Assembly: GCA_965230185.1 (NCBI GenBank)
Contig: OZ245995.1
Span: forward strand, 5,208,001 to 5,272,000
Source of the DNA: Motiliproteus sp965230185
GTDB lineage: Bacteria > Pseudomonadota > Gammaproteobacteria > Pseudomonadales > Balneatricaceae
Direction of reading: 5' to 3'
DNA: 64,000 nt
Shown here: in pieces, positions 35,248 to 44,300 of the stretch
Numbering within the stretch: the stretch's first letter is position 1
Layout: each line of letters opens with the position of its first letter
Made by a program: the position numbers and the translations under genes
Notes under the pieces: generated by a model
The model's database searches: none
Told to the model about the DNA's origin: nothing
The model's input: only the letters and a program-made list of their open reading frames with translations

Positions 35248-36294
35248 TCAGCAGCGGGCAAAGCGCTGCTTGTACTGGCCCGGTGACAGCCCGGTCAGCT
35301 TGCGGAACATCCGCCGGAAGGCGCTGATATCCTCGTAGCCCACCTGCCAGCCCACCTGCTCGACACTGAGCGGGCGGGTCTCAATCAGCTCTCTCGCCTT
35401 CTGAATCCGCATGTTCTGCAGATACTCGCCGGGGTTATAGCCGGTCAGCCGCTGAAAATTGCGGTAGAAGGTACGTTCGACCATATTGCAGTGGCGGGCC
35501 AGTTGGCCGACCGACAGCGGCTGATCAAAGTGACGATGGATATAGTGCTGCGCCTGGAGGATGGTCGGATCGCCATGATTCAGCGGCGGCAGAAAGCCCC
35601 GATAGAATCGCTGCTCCCGGCGACCGGTATCGATCAGCAGCATTTTACCCAGCTCCAGGGCGATCCCCGGCCGGGTAAAGCGTTCCACCAGATGCAGCCC
35701 CAGGTCCAGCCACGCCATGACCCCACCGGCGGTGATCAGATCCTGATTGTCGATCAGTATCCGGTTGGCATCGACGCCGGCGGCGGGAAACCGCAGCTGC
35801 AGCCGATCCGCCAGATTCCAGTGGGTGGTGACCCGCTGTCCGTCCAGCAGCCCCGCCGCTCCCACCAGGAACGCCCCGGCGCAGACCGAGCAGATGATCG
35901 TTCCCCGGTTGTGCAGTCCCCTGATCCACGCCGACAATTCCGGATTCGGCGTCAGATAGAACTCCCCTTCCAGGCTGGGCAGCACCACCAGGGCGGTCAT
36001 CGCTGAATTCCTGACAGCGCCCTTGCCGGCCTCGGGCTCGCCGCTGCCATCGGCCTCACCAGTCCAGCGTTGCAGCATTTTGCCGTCGTCGGCCAGCTGC
36101 CAGCACTGACTCTGAATATGCGGTAGCGCCGGTGCGGAGCCGACCGAAACCTCCCGCTCACGAATCAGGTTATAGCTGCCGAACAGCTCCGCCAGCCCGT
36201 AGGCGGCCGACGTCATGGAACCGGGGTAGCGAAGGATCCCGATCTCAATCTCTTCCCCTGCTGCTGACTCTGCTTCTGACACCGTTTCTGACAC
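35248..36294 (-). CDS. GlxA-type AraC family transcriptional regulator
   Basis: 348 residues: an N-terminal DJ-1/PfpI-like domain (EIGILRYPGSMTSAAYGLAELFG ... ICSVCAGAFLVGAAGLLDGQRVTTHW) with the nucleophile-elbow Cys, then an AraC HTH (LSVGQLARHCNMVERTFYRNFQRLTGYNPGEYLQ, VGWQVGYEDISAFRRMFRKLTGLSPGQYKQRF). Divergent from an isochorismatase-family hydrolase, its likely target. The stop is close to the convergent pomB end. Ligand unknown. Confidence 0.88.
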   Translation of the reverse strand: MSETVSEAESAAGEEIEIGILRYPGSMTSAAYGLAELFGSYNLIREREVSVGSAPALPHIQSQCWQLADDGKMLQRWTGEADGSGEPEAGKGAVRNSAMTALVVLPSLEGEFYLTPNPELSAWIRGLHNRGTIICSVCAGAFLVGAAGLLDGQRVTTHWNLADRLQLRFPAAGVDANRILIDNQDLITAGGVMAWLDLGLHLVERFTRPGIALELGKMLLIDTGRREQRFYRGFLPPLNHGDPTILQAQHYIHRHFDQPLSVGQLARHCNMVERTFYRNFQRLTGYNPGEYLQNMRIQKARELIETRPLSVEQVGWQVGYEDISAFRRMFRKLTGLSPGQYKQRFARC

Positions 36295-36518
36295 GGCTCT
36301 CTGCCCTCTCTTCGCTTATTGATCGCTTCGATGTCCGAGCTGCTGAATTGCCATCGGTAGCAGCCACTGATTTTATAATGTCATTATTTACACTGATTGT
36401 GTCATATATGACACCAGATAATCCGTCGACCGGAACCTACCATGGTGTTGCCGGCTGAGTGAGCAGGCAGAAAGAGAGCCCCCCTATCCAACAATCCGTC
36501 AACACCGAGGAACCCGAG

Positions 36519-37106
36519 ATGACAGACCCATCCCCGAACTACTGCGATGGAAAAACCGCCCTGCTGCTGATCGATCTGCAGAACGACTACTTCGAGGGCG
36601 GCAAATGGCCGCTACAGGGCATCGATCAGGCCGCAGGAAAGGCCGCCGAGCTGCTGACGGCCTTTCGGGCCCAATCGCTGCCGGTGATCTTTGTCAGGCA
36701 TGAGTTCGAACAGCCAGAAGCCCCCTTCTTCGCCCCGGGCTCCGAGGGGGCCGCCTTTCACGACTCATTGCAGCCGCGGCCGGGTGAGAGCCAGGTACTC
36801 AAACACAAAGCCAACAGTTTTCAGGATACGGAGCTGAAACCGCTGCTGGATGGGGCGGGCATCGAGCGCCTGGTCATCTGCGGTGCCATGAGCCATATGT
36901 GCATCGATGCCGCCACCCGGACCGCTGCGGATATGGGTTATGACTGTGTGCTGGCTGAAGACGCCTGCGCCACACGGGATCTGGAATTTAACGGCGTCCA
37001 GGTGTCGGCTGCCCGGGTTCATGCCGCTTTTATGGCGGCGCTGGCCTTTGCGTACGCCGAAGTCACCTCCACCGACAGGATACTCCCCCGGCTGAGCGGG
37101 CAGTAA
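36519..37106 (+). CDS. Isochorismatase-family cysteine hydrolase
   Basis: 195 residues from the ATG at 36519 (MTDPSPNYCDGKTALLLIDLQ), preceded by a GAGGA ribosome site; the open frame reaches 60 nt further left. Catalytic triad: Asp in LLIDLQNDYF, Lys in LKHKANSF and Cys in VICGAMSHMCIDAATR. Substrates in this family are amides or isochorismate-like compounds; which one is not readable. Divergently paired with a GlxA-type regulator. Confidence 0.87.
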   Translation: MTDPSPNYCDGKTALLLIDLQNDYFEGGKWPLQGIDQAAGKAAELLTAFRAQSLPVIFVRHEFEQPEAPFFAPGSEGAAFHDSLQPRPGESQVLKHKANSFQDTELKPLLDGAGIERLVICGAMSHMCIDAATRTAADMGYDCVLAEDACATRDLEFNGVQVSAARVHAAFMAALAFAYAEVTSTDRILPRLSGQ

Positions 37107-37123
37107 CGGCAGCGACTGAGCAC

Positions 37124-37154
37124 AACCGGAACGAATCCCATCCGTTCCGGTTTT
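37124..37154 (+). terminator. Terminator after the hydrolase gene
   Basis: ACCGGAACG pairs with CGTTCCGGT around a 9-nt loop, then TTTC. It lies 18 nt after the stop codon. Confidence 0.75.
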
Positions 37155-37336
37155 CAGCCATCGGCGCCTCCTTCTACGACTTAAGGCCACAGCCGTAACC
37201 AGTGGAATTGCCTGTTTGCGGCATGAAGGCGACCTGTTACCCCCATTTGCCCTTCCGGACGGTTGTCAGGCCACTCGTTTGATTATTCAATGACCCGGTA
37301 CTCAACGATAAAAACTACAAAAAACGAGGCCAGCTT

Positions 37337-38761
37337 ATGAGTCTGGATAAGTTACTGGTAGGTGCCGAGGAGTGGTGTCGCTTCCCCGATCTGGCGATTC
37401 CCGCCGTGAAAGCACGAGTCGATTCCGGCGCCCGCACCTCCTCTCTCCACGCCATCAATATTCAATCCTTTAAACGCGCCGGCGCCCCCTGGGTCCGTTT
37501 CGACGTCTGCCCGCTGCAGCAGAACCGCAAGACGGTCGTCCACTGCGAAGCGCCGATCCACGACAAGCGCAAAGTCAAAAGCTCCAACGGCGCCACCGAA
37601 AACCGTTACGTGATCAAGACCACCCTGGGTATCGGCGACTCCAGCTGGGATGTGGAAGTCACCCTTACCGACCGCGACGCCATGGGCTATCGGATGCTGC
37701 TGGGCCGCGAAGCCATGGCCGGGCGCATCATCGTCGATCCCGTCGAAAGCTTCTGCGCCGGCGAGATCAGCGACAACGAGCTGACCGGCCTCTATCAGAG
37801 CAAGAAGCAGCCGAAAAGCGGCCTCAAGATCGGTCTGCTGGCCAGCAACCCCAACCTCTACAGCAACCGCCGCATAATCGAAGCCGGCGAGCAGCGCGGC
37901 CACGAGATGGTGTTTCTCAACATCAAGCACTGCTATATGAAGATGGATGCCGACGAACCGGAGGTTCACTACCGCGGCGGCCGGGTGATCGATGATCTCG
38001 ACGCCGTCATTCCCCGCATCCGCCCCAGCATGACCTTCTACGGCTGCGCCCTGGCCCGTCAGTTCGCCTCCATGGGAGTCTACTGCCTCAACACCGCCGC
38101 CGCCATCACCCAGTCCCGCGACAAGCTGCACTCGCTGCAGCTGCTGTTCGAGAGCGGCATCGATATCCCCATCACCGGTTTCGCCAACTCGCCGCTGGAG
38201 ACCGACGACCTGATCAGCATGGTCGGCGGCGCCCCGCTGATCGTCAAACTGCTGGAAGGCACCCAGGGCCGCGGTGTGGTACTGGCCGAAACCAGCAAGG
38301 CGGCGGAGAGTGTGATCAACGCCTTCAAGAGCCTGAAGGCCGACATTCTGGTGCAGGAGTTTATTAAAGAGGCTCAGGGCAAGGATATCCGCTGCTTCGT
38401 GGTGGACGGCAAGGTGGTCTCCGCCATCCAGCGTGAAGCCGAACCCGGCGAGTTCCGCGCCAACGTTCACCAGGGCGGCACCGCCAGCGTGATCAGACCT
38501 ACCGCCGACGAGAAGCGCATCGCCATCAAAGCCGCCCGCTGCATGGGGCTGGCGGTGGCCGGCGTCGATATTATCCGCTCCGCCAAAGGCCCGTTGCTGC
38601 TGGAGGTGAATTCATCGCCGGGGCTGGAAGGGATCGAAGGGGCCACCGGCAAGGATATCGCCGGCATGATGCTGGGGGCGATCGAAAAAAAGCTGCGCTG
38701 GAAGCCGGAAGTTCAGGCTGAGCGGGAGGGGGTTGAAGAGCTTGAGAAGGAGGTTGGGTAG
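37337..38761 (+). CDS. RimB-like protease / RimK-like ligase fusion
   Basis: 474 residues. The N-terminal domain (about 1-150) is a retropepsin-like 'ATP-dependent zinc protease' (RimB type) with the catalytic VDSGARTSSLHA and MLLGREAMAG. The C-terminal domain (about 165-455) is a RimK-type ATP-grasp ligase: IGLLASNPNLYSNRRIIEAGE, VIPRIRPSMTFYG, PLIVKLLEGTQGRGVVLAE, GKDIRCFVVDGKVV and LLEVNSSPGLEGIEGATG. RimK adds glutamates to ribosomal protein S6, and RimB-type proteases oppose or tune that in pseudomonads. Here both are one polypeptide. Last core gene before the integrated element. Confidence 0.9.
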   Translation: MSLDKLLVGAEEWCRFPDLAIPAVKARVDSGARTSSLHAINIQSFKRAGAPWVRFDVCPLQQNRKTVVHCEAPIHDKRKVKSSNGATENRYVIKTTLGIGDSSWDVEVTLTDRDAMGYRMLLGREAMAGRIIVDPVESFCAGEISDNELTGLYQSKKQPKSGLKIGLLASNPNLYSNRRIIEAGEQRGHEMVFLNIKHCYMKMDADEPEVHYRGGRVIDDLDAVIPRIRPSMTFYGCALARQFASMGVYCLNTAAAITQSRDKLHSLQLLFESGIDIPITGFANSPLETDDLISMVGGAPLIVKLLEGTQGRGVVLAETSKAAESVINAFKSLKADILVQEFIKEAQGKDIRCFVVDGKVVSAIQREAEPGEFRANVHQGGTASVIRPTADEKRIAIKAARCMGLAVAGVDIIRSAKGPLLLEVNSSPGLEGIEGATGKDIAGMMLGAIEKKLRWKPEVQAEREGVEELEKEVG

Positions 38762-38788
38762 TAGTTGATTTTATTACATCCCATGACT

Positions 38789-38820
38789 AAAAAAAGGCCG
38801 CTCATTTGAGCGGTCTTTTT
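38789..38820. terminator. Bidirectional terminator at the element's left edge
   Basis: The stem GGCCGCTCA / TGAGCGGTC has A7 before it and T5 after it, 35 nt past the RimB/RimK stop. In reverse orientation it directly follows the ssrA-3'-like sequence at 38828-38839. It could therefore be the original ssrA terminator shared with the convergent gene. Confidence 0.8.
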
Positions 38821-38827
38821 GTATTTT

Positions 38828-38839
38828 GTGGGCTGGCGG
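38828..38839. other. Candidate left attachment site (ssrA 3'-end remnant)
   Basis: GTGGGCTGGCGG differs from the ssrA 3'-end sequence GTGGAGCTGGCGG (60856-60868) by one missing base. It lies between a terminator and the first element gene. The match is short and imperfect for an att core, so this is a suggestion only. Confidence 0.35.
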
Positions 38840-38935
38840 CAATCAAATCATTACCATAAAGCCCTGATATAAAAACAAAAACCACATTACACACACAACT
38901 GGTGTTCCTATGAGTGTTACTAAAGCGTTAAGTCA

Positions 38936-39886
38936 TCACTGCTTACTGTCCACTGCATCGGAAAATGCAACGTGACCGCGTAATCGGGGAGCATCACTTT
39001 CTTTTACTTTTCCTGTTTGAAGTAAGTGTTTGAATGCTCTTACCTTATTTCGGTAGCCTTTAGTTAACCGGGGGGAGTCTCCATGCACCAGTAGACCGTG
39101 CACTTTAAGTCTATTGGGTTGCATTGCAAAGTGTTCTTTATTTGCTGAAATGATCCAGCCTTCGTTGTGGATTAACTCTGCTAGGTCAGATTTAATCTGC
39201 TCTGGAAAATCACTCTTTCCCGAGATCACGATGTCATCAGCATACCTCGTGTACACCAGTGAATATCGATCTGCGATATCAAATATAGCCTGATCGGCAT
39301 TTCTAAAAACTAAATTGGACAGAAACGGGCTAGCAGGTGATCCCTGGGCAAGATTTCCCTCATAGCTAGATAGCTTGGCGATGATAGTCGCGGCGTGTTC
39401 AGAGTATCCTTGGACCACCAGCGCCTGTTTTACCTTGTCGGTAGATGTTGAGGGAAAGAAGTTTTCAATATCTATTGAATAGACCCATTTTGCACCGCAG
39501 TGTGCGGCAGCAGCATCTATAGCAGACCGCCCTTTCACGAAACCATACACCGAATTGTCGAAAGCCACTGCCTCTGAGAGATGATGCCCAAGCCATTTTT
39601 GGATCACTTTCAGGGATACTCTCGGTGCGCGAATAACCCTCCTTTTTTTTCCGCTAGCAATCTGAAAAGTCCTGTAATACTTTTCCGGATTGGAGTGCAT
39701 ACTTTGAAGAAACGGCAGACTATAGCCAAACAGTGTTGCTAGGCAGCGAAAAGAGACAGCAGGTGGAAGCCCTTGTTCGACAAGTTGGCTTATTTCCGTG
39801 CCATATTCTGCCTGACTTTTATCATCCAGGCTGTTTAGGAATTGTTCAATATTTGAGAATGAGACGAGGAGTGGTGGTGATTCCAT
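38936..39886 (-). CDS. Retron-type reverse transcriptase
   Basis: 316 residues, the usual retron RT length. RT motifs: RRVIRAPRVSLKVIQKWL (RT1), VYGFVKGRSAIDAAAAHCG, WVYSIDIENFFPSTS (RT3 with the first Asp), LAQGSPASPFLSNLVF (RT4), YTRYADDIVISG (catalytic YADD, residues 215-218) and NRLKVHGLLVHGDSPRLTKGYRNKVRA. The last two retron hallmarks are variant: AAAAH at 125-129 where NAxxH is typical, and VHG at 262-264 where VTG is typical. There is no maturase or endonuclease domain, so it is not a group II intron RT. It lies last in the type I RM/HEPN/winged-helix operon, directly after a structured non-coding segment. Presumably synthesises msDNA for anti-phage defence; a different RT class is possible but less likely. 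Confidence 0.85.
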   Translation of the reverse strand: MESPPLLVSFSNIEQFLNSLDDKSQAEYGTEISQLVEQGLPPAVSFRCLATLFGYSLPFLQSMHSNPEKYYRTFQIASGKKRRVIRAPRVSLKVIQKWLGHHLSEAVAFDNSVYGFVKGRSAIDAAAAHCGAKWVYSIDIENFFPSTSTDKVKQALVVQGYSEHAATIIAKLSSYEGNLAQGSPASPFLSNLVFRNADQAIFDIADRYSLVYTRYADDIVISGKSDFPEQIKSDLAELIHNEGWIISANKEHFAMQPNRLKVHGLLVHGDSPRLTKGYRNKVRAFKHLLQTGKVKESDAPRLRGHVAFSDAVDSKQ

Positions 39887-40047
39887 AGTATGGCTTAGTT
39901 AGCAAAGTCGATGACTTTCGTTGATGTCGACGGCCTATTGGCTGGCGATTCGAACGTAGCGACAGCCAATAGGCCGTCGGCACTTCTGTGGTAAGCCTTC
40001 ACAAGCGAGCATGATTCATGCTCTCGTGATGAACTCCACCACCCCTC
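39866..40047 (-). ncRNA. Candidate retron msr-msd RNA
   Basis: On the RT strand the segment begins at the stop codon of the winged-helix gene. In order it shows: GAGGGGTGGTGG (a1 candidate, 40047-40036); a hairpin GAGCATG-AAT-CATGCTC closed by TCAC/GTGA (msr-like, about 40000-40030); an outer stem GGCTTA/TAAGCC (arms 39992-39997 and 39892-39897) enclosing the 17-bp hairpin at 39928-39979 (msd-like); and CCACCACTCCTC (a2 candidate, 39877-39866), which pairs with a1 over 12 bp with one wobble. The a2 candidate falls in codons 3-7 of the RT gene, which is unusual. Exact ends and the priming G cannot be set by eye. Confidence 0.6.
39928..39979. repeat. Perfect 17-bp inverted repeat (msd-like stem)
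   Basis: Arms CGACGGCCTATTGGCTG (39928-39944) and its exact reverse complement (39963-39979) enclose an 18-nt loop containing TTCGAA. It lies in the 160-bp gap between the winged-helix gene and the RT gene. No T-tract follows, so it is not a terminator. Confidence 0.9.
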
Positions 40048-40790
40048 TACGACTGATTTGACCATTTGCGTTTTGATAAGGCAAGGGCCCTCGCTATATC
40101 TGAGCTGGTATGCGTCGCTCCAGCTGGAGTTGCTACTACCCCCTTGGTTGTTAGGGTATACATTCCCGACTTGTGGCGAATTAGTAAGTTCTTCTTGCGC
40201 AATAGATCAAGCATGTTTTTTAGAGATTTCAAATCCGAGTAGATATGCTCTTCTTTATTGATTTTTGTGCATAGGTCTTCAGCATTTATCGGCTGATTTA
40301 TCTTTAAATAGCGAAGAGTGTTCAATATGTTCGCGGGCTGTTTTGATGATTTGCTCCAAAATATATTTTTTACTTCTATAGATGACAGGTCAAAGGCTGA
40401 TATGATGCTTTTCTCAATGTCATCGGTTTGTTGGCTTAAGAGATCAACATAAACGTTGACGTGGCCGTCAGATACAAAGCTAATATATAAAGAGCTTATG
40501 GCGTTTTTATGCTTTTTGTTGACTAAGGTGACCACAGAATCTTCAATATTTTTCTGCTCCTTGTCTTCAATTCTCAACACTTCAACTTCAATTGAAGTTT
40601 CAGATAGTATTCTTCTTCTTAGATTAGTTAGTTTTCTTTCAGAAGTAAGGTGCTTCTTAGAAGAAGGTCCGATGTTTTTTGACAAGACGTACAAAAGGAC
40701 TTTCCCGTCTGTTGGTCTAACTTTGCAGTCCAAAACATAGTTTATCTTGTGGTTGTATAGATGCTGCTTTACCTTATCTACTTTATCCAA
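40047..40790 (-). CDS. Unknown protein with C-terminal winged helix
   Basis: 247 residues, Lys- and Ser-rich, coded in notably A+T-rich DNA. I do not recognise the N-terminal 140 residues. They look like two alpha/beta units (INYVLDCKVRPTDGKVLLYVLSK... and AISSLYISFVSDGHVNVYVDLLS...). Residues about 155-215 have the pattern of a winged helix: ANILNTLRYLKINQPINAEDLCTKI, LKSLKNMLDLLRKKNLLIRHKSGMYTLTTKG. Its start overlaps the end of the HEPN gene by 8 bp, and its stop abuts the retron RNA. This makes it a likely accessory or effector partner of one or both. Confidence 0.75.
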   Translation of the reverse strand: MDKVDKVKQHLYNHKINYVLDCKVRPTDGKVLLYVLSKNIGPSSKKHLTSERKLTNLRRRILSETSIEVEVLRIEDKEQKNIEDSVVTLVNKKHKNAISSLYISFVSDGHVNVYVDLLSQQTDDIEKSIISAFDLSSIEVKNIFWSKSSKQPANILNTLRYLKINQPINAEDLCTKINKEEHIYSDLKSLKNMLDLLRKKNLLIRHKSGMYTLTTKGVVATPAGATHTSSDIARALALSKRKWSNQS

Positions 40791-41280
40791 GGCCTAGATC
40801 CCTCCATACGCTAAGTATTTTTCCACAGTATGTAGATGCCCTATCTGGCCAGCGTCTTGCCGCGCTCAAAGTGTAAGAGTCTAGTTCGTACTCTCCATGT
40901 GTTACTGTGATTTCCTCTTCAGGATCATAGTCTGCTAGAACTCTTATGCTATAGGCACGATTTAGCATCTCGGCTAAATCCGATGTGGCGGAGTTGCATC
41001 GTTCTCTATACCTGCTAGCTTCAGCGCTGTTAATAATTCCGGATCGTTCATTGCTTCTTACTTGGTTTCTTACCTGCCTGACAACGCCATTTTTTAATAA
41101 TTCGGGTATATTCCCATGAGCTGTCCCTTTCCAGGTTGGATTCAACGCCCCTAGCATTTCACGGGTTATCAAAAAGGCTGAATAATAATATCTATTGAAG
41201 GCGCTTCTGCAGAAAAGCTCTGGGTCGCGCACTTCTCTGGATGTTGTCCAGTCTCGAAGCTTGTCTGCTACTTCCTTCAA
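40783..41280 (-). CDS. HEPN-domain-like protein
   Basis: 165 residues starting at a TTG preceded by AGGGAA, 34 bp after hsdR. The N-terminal FCRSAFNRYYYSAFLITREML and later LNRAYSIRVLADYDPEEEI match the two conserved helices of HEPN proteins of the UPF0332 kind (NRxYYxAF and RxxADYD). The canonical RNase motif Rx4-6H is not present, so the active site, if any, would be the R-x-x-ADY type. HEPN proteins often act as RNases or RNA-binding parts of toxin-antitoxin and abortive infection systems. Here it is coupled to a winged-helix protein, with no nucleotidyltransferase partner. Confidence 0.65.
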   Translation of the reverse strand: MKEVADKLRDWTTSREVRDPELFCRSAFNRYYYSAFLITREMLGALNPTWKGTAHGNIPELLKNGVVRQVRNQVRSNERSGIINSAEASRYRERCNSATSDLAEMLNRAYSIRVLADYDPEEEITVTHGEYELDSYTLSAARRWPDRASTYCGKILSVWRDLGLG

Positions 41281-41314
41281 CTTATTTTCCCTTGGCCTTC
41301 TTCGTAATCCTTAA

Positions 41315-44300
41315 TTAGTAGTGTTCTTCTATATAAGCGTATGCTTTTTTGAATAACTCTTGGTCTTTTCCTAAGCCGAATTTGGCAAGAGTAATGAGTA
41401 AAGCTTTCTGTATTTCTCTTGGCCCAGAGTTTGAGCTCTGCCAATTATCAAAGCGTGTAACATTAACGATCTTATCTATTTGATCAACGATATCATGGAT
41501 CATCTTTGGTGTTGCTTCAGGGCGTGTCGCAAGAAACAGTTCGGTCAGAGCTTTCTTGTTATCTACTCGAACAGGTTGCCGACCTGTCTCATTCTCTAAA
41601 CGAACAGTCTCCTTAGCTGCATCTAACAAGCCTTTTAGCCAATAGATACTTCTTATAACCCCTGCTTCGTAGTCTTGGCGAAGTTTTTCAAGGCGCTCAC
41701 CAAGCTCAACAAATTTAGGGTCGGTGTGGCCGCAAAGGCGGCCCATCAAGTCAATCTCAAGCCGTTTTGCTCGCTGTTCTTGTTCTTTTTCTGTCAGAGT
41801 GAAAATAGCGTGCTCATCCATGATGAGCTCGTCGATATCATCACGAATACGGTCTATGTCGGTGTGCTCGTGAATCATCTTTATGGTTTCTGGGCCCAGA
41901 GCAGCCCATACCAAGGCACCGGTTTGGCCTACCGGGCGGACCGACTCATAGATCTGTGCCAACCATCTATAGTCTTGGCGGTACGGTGTTAAAAATGAGT
42001 CTGGATTAATCGCTGACCATAATTTGGACAACACACCAAAGCTTGCGGCAAATTCATCACGCTTTTCATTAGTTGGCAAGCACTCTTGGGCGGCCATAAT
42101 TCCTTCAAAGCCTTCCAAGGTTCTGTCCACATTGGGGAAGAAGGACAAACTCTTGTTCAGCTGGGCAGGCAGTAACTCTTTGAAGGCCTCGATGCCTTCT
42201 ACAACGCCATCAATCTCCTCCGGGTTGTAGGCCAGCGCGGTTCGCAGGTTTTCGAACACGCCGAGATAGTCGATGATTAACCCCATATCTTTTCGCACAT
42301 CGTCGGTTTCATAGAGTCGATTGGTGCGGCACATGGCCTGTAATAGGGTGTGATCGCGCAGGGGCTTATCCAAATACATGCAATAGCAGATAGGTGCATT
42401 AAAGCCGGTGAGCAACTTTGCGGTGACGATGATGAGCTGTAACGGGTGTTTTGGATCTTTGAAGCATTCAATAAGGTCTTTCTGCACCTGATCCTCGGCA
42501 TCAATGTGCTGCCAACGCTCAAAATCCGCCTGCTGAATGGGTAGCTTCAGCTCGTCGTGCCACTTGCGCCAGTCCTTGTTGACCTTGTCTTTTTTGTCGC
42601 CTTCCAGTGCTTTTACCGGGGCTTGATCGACATTCATGACGACTTCTACCGCGTCAAAGCCCAACTTTTCACCCAGTAGGTAGTACATCTGCACGCAGGC
42701 ATCGCGGTCGTATACCACCACCATGCCTTTCATCTTTTTCGGCTTTACATGGCTATTGTAGTGTTCGGCGATATCAGTACTAACAGCCGCCATACGCTTG
42801 GGGGCTTTAAGCATTACAGCTAATTTGCCAGCGCGTTTAGAGAGTGCCGCTTTCTCTTCTTCGTCCAGGTTATTATCTTTGGCGAGTTGTTCGAACTCTT
42901 GATTGATGGCGTCGCGGTCTACCCGCAGCTCAGCGAGGCGTGGCTCAAACTTCACTGGGTTGGTGGCGCCATCTCGAATCGACTGTTTATAGCTGTAGCG
43001 GTTCATATAGCGCCCGGGGTCTTCCTCGGCGCCGAATAGCTTAAAGGTGTTACGGTCGATACCTGAAATCGGTGTGCCGGTTAAACCATAGAAATGCGCA
43101 TTCGGCAGCGCCCAACGCATTTTCTCGCCTAAACCACCTTCTTGGGTACGGTGGGCTTCATCCACCAGCACAATAATGTTGTCGCGGTTGTTCAGGCCGC
43201 TGGGGTTGCTATCGTCAATCTCGACATCTTTAAACTTAAAAATGGTGGTGATTAAAATCCCACGGCTGTCTTGCTCGATATGCTCGCCGAGTCGTTTACA
43301 ACTTTGCACTTTGATGAGGTTTTTAACATCAGCGCCGCCAAAGGTTTCGTTGATCTGACTGTCTAGGTCTCGTCGGTCTACCACCACCAATACCGTCGGA
43401 TTCTTAAGCTGGTTGTCGGCGCGTAGCATTTTTGCGGCATAGAGCATTAGCAAAGACTTACCCGACCCCTGGAAGTGCCAGATCAGGCCTTTTTTCGGGT
43501 AGCCTTTACGAACTCGCTCAACAATCTGCTTTGCAGCTTCAAATTGCGGGTAGCGCGGTAAAATTTTACTGCGCTTAGGTGGAGTGTCTTTGCCGGTTTT
43601 CACCGTGGAGAACAGCGCGAAGGATTCCAGCAATTGTAATAAAGTCTGTGGGCTTAACAAGCCCTCGCAGCTATCGAGTACTGATGCCAAACCGGGTAAA
43701 ACTTCATCACGCAGTTCGGTGTTATGCCAAGGCCCCCAATCTTTTACCCGTGCATTAATGGCACCATAAGCAAAGGTTTTTCCTTCACTGGCAAAGCACA
43801 GTAGGTTAGGTACAAAGAAGGGCTCGACGTTTTTCCAATAGTGCTTTTTGCCGCCCATAAAATCGGCAGCACCATCTTGCCAGGTCACACTGGGGCGCGT
43901 CGCGGTTTTGACTTCGCCCACCACCAACGGAATGCCATTGATATAGAGCACAATGTCAAAATAGGCTTCGGTTGCTGCGACATAGTGCACTTGCTGCGCC
44001 ACCACAAAGTGGTTGTTTTCAATGTTGTCGAAATCAACTAGGTTAATGGTGATATGGTCGCCGTTATCGCCAAAGGGCAATGTTTTTTCGGCCATTATCC
44101 ATTCATGGAGGTTTTCATTGGCTTTTACTAGACCGGTATGGCGAGCTTCGAGCACCACGCCACGCAGTTTGTAAATCACCTCATCGGCATAGTCAGGCTG
44201 CTTGGCGATATCGGGGTTTAACGAACAAAGCGCGCCTTTCAGCCACTCATCCACAAAGATATCCTGTGCTTGTTTGGGCAGGCTCTCACCGTGGCAGTAA

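Noticed and set aside
37352..38470. 372-codon minus-strand frame
   Set aside because: Antisense shadow of the RimB/RimK gene; Ala/Gly/His-rich composition with no motifs.
39935..39960. Left attachment site within the retron hairpin (TTGGCTGGCGATTCGAAC resembles the tmRNA T-arm)
   Set aside because: The similarity is short and falls in the stem and loop of a perfect hairpin that has its own explanation. The 38828 site, next to a terminator and outside the last island gene, fits better.
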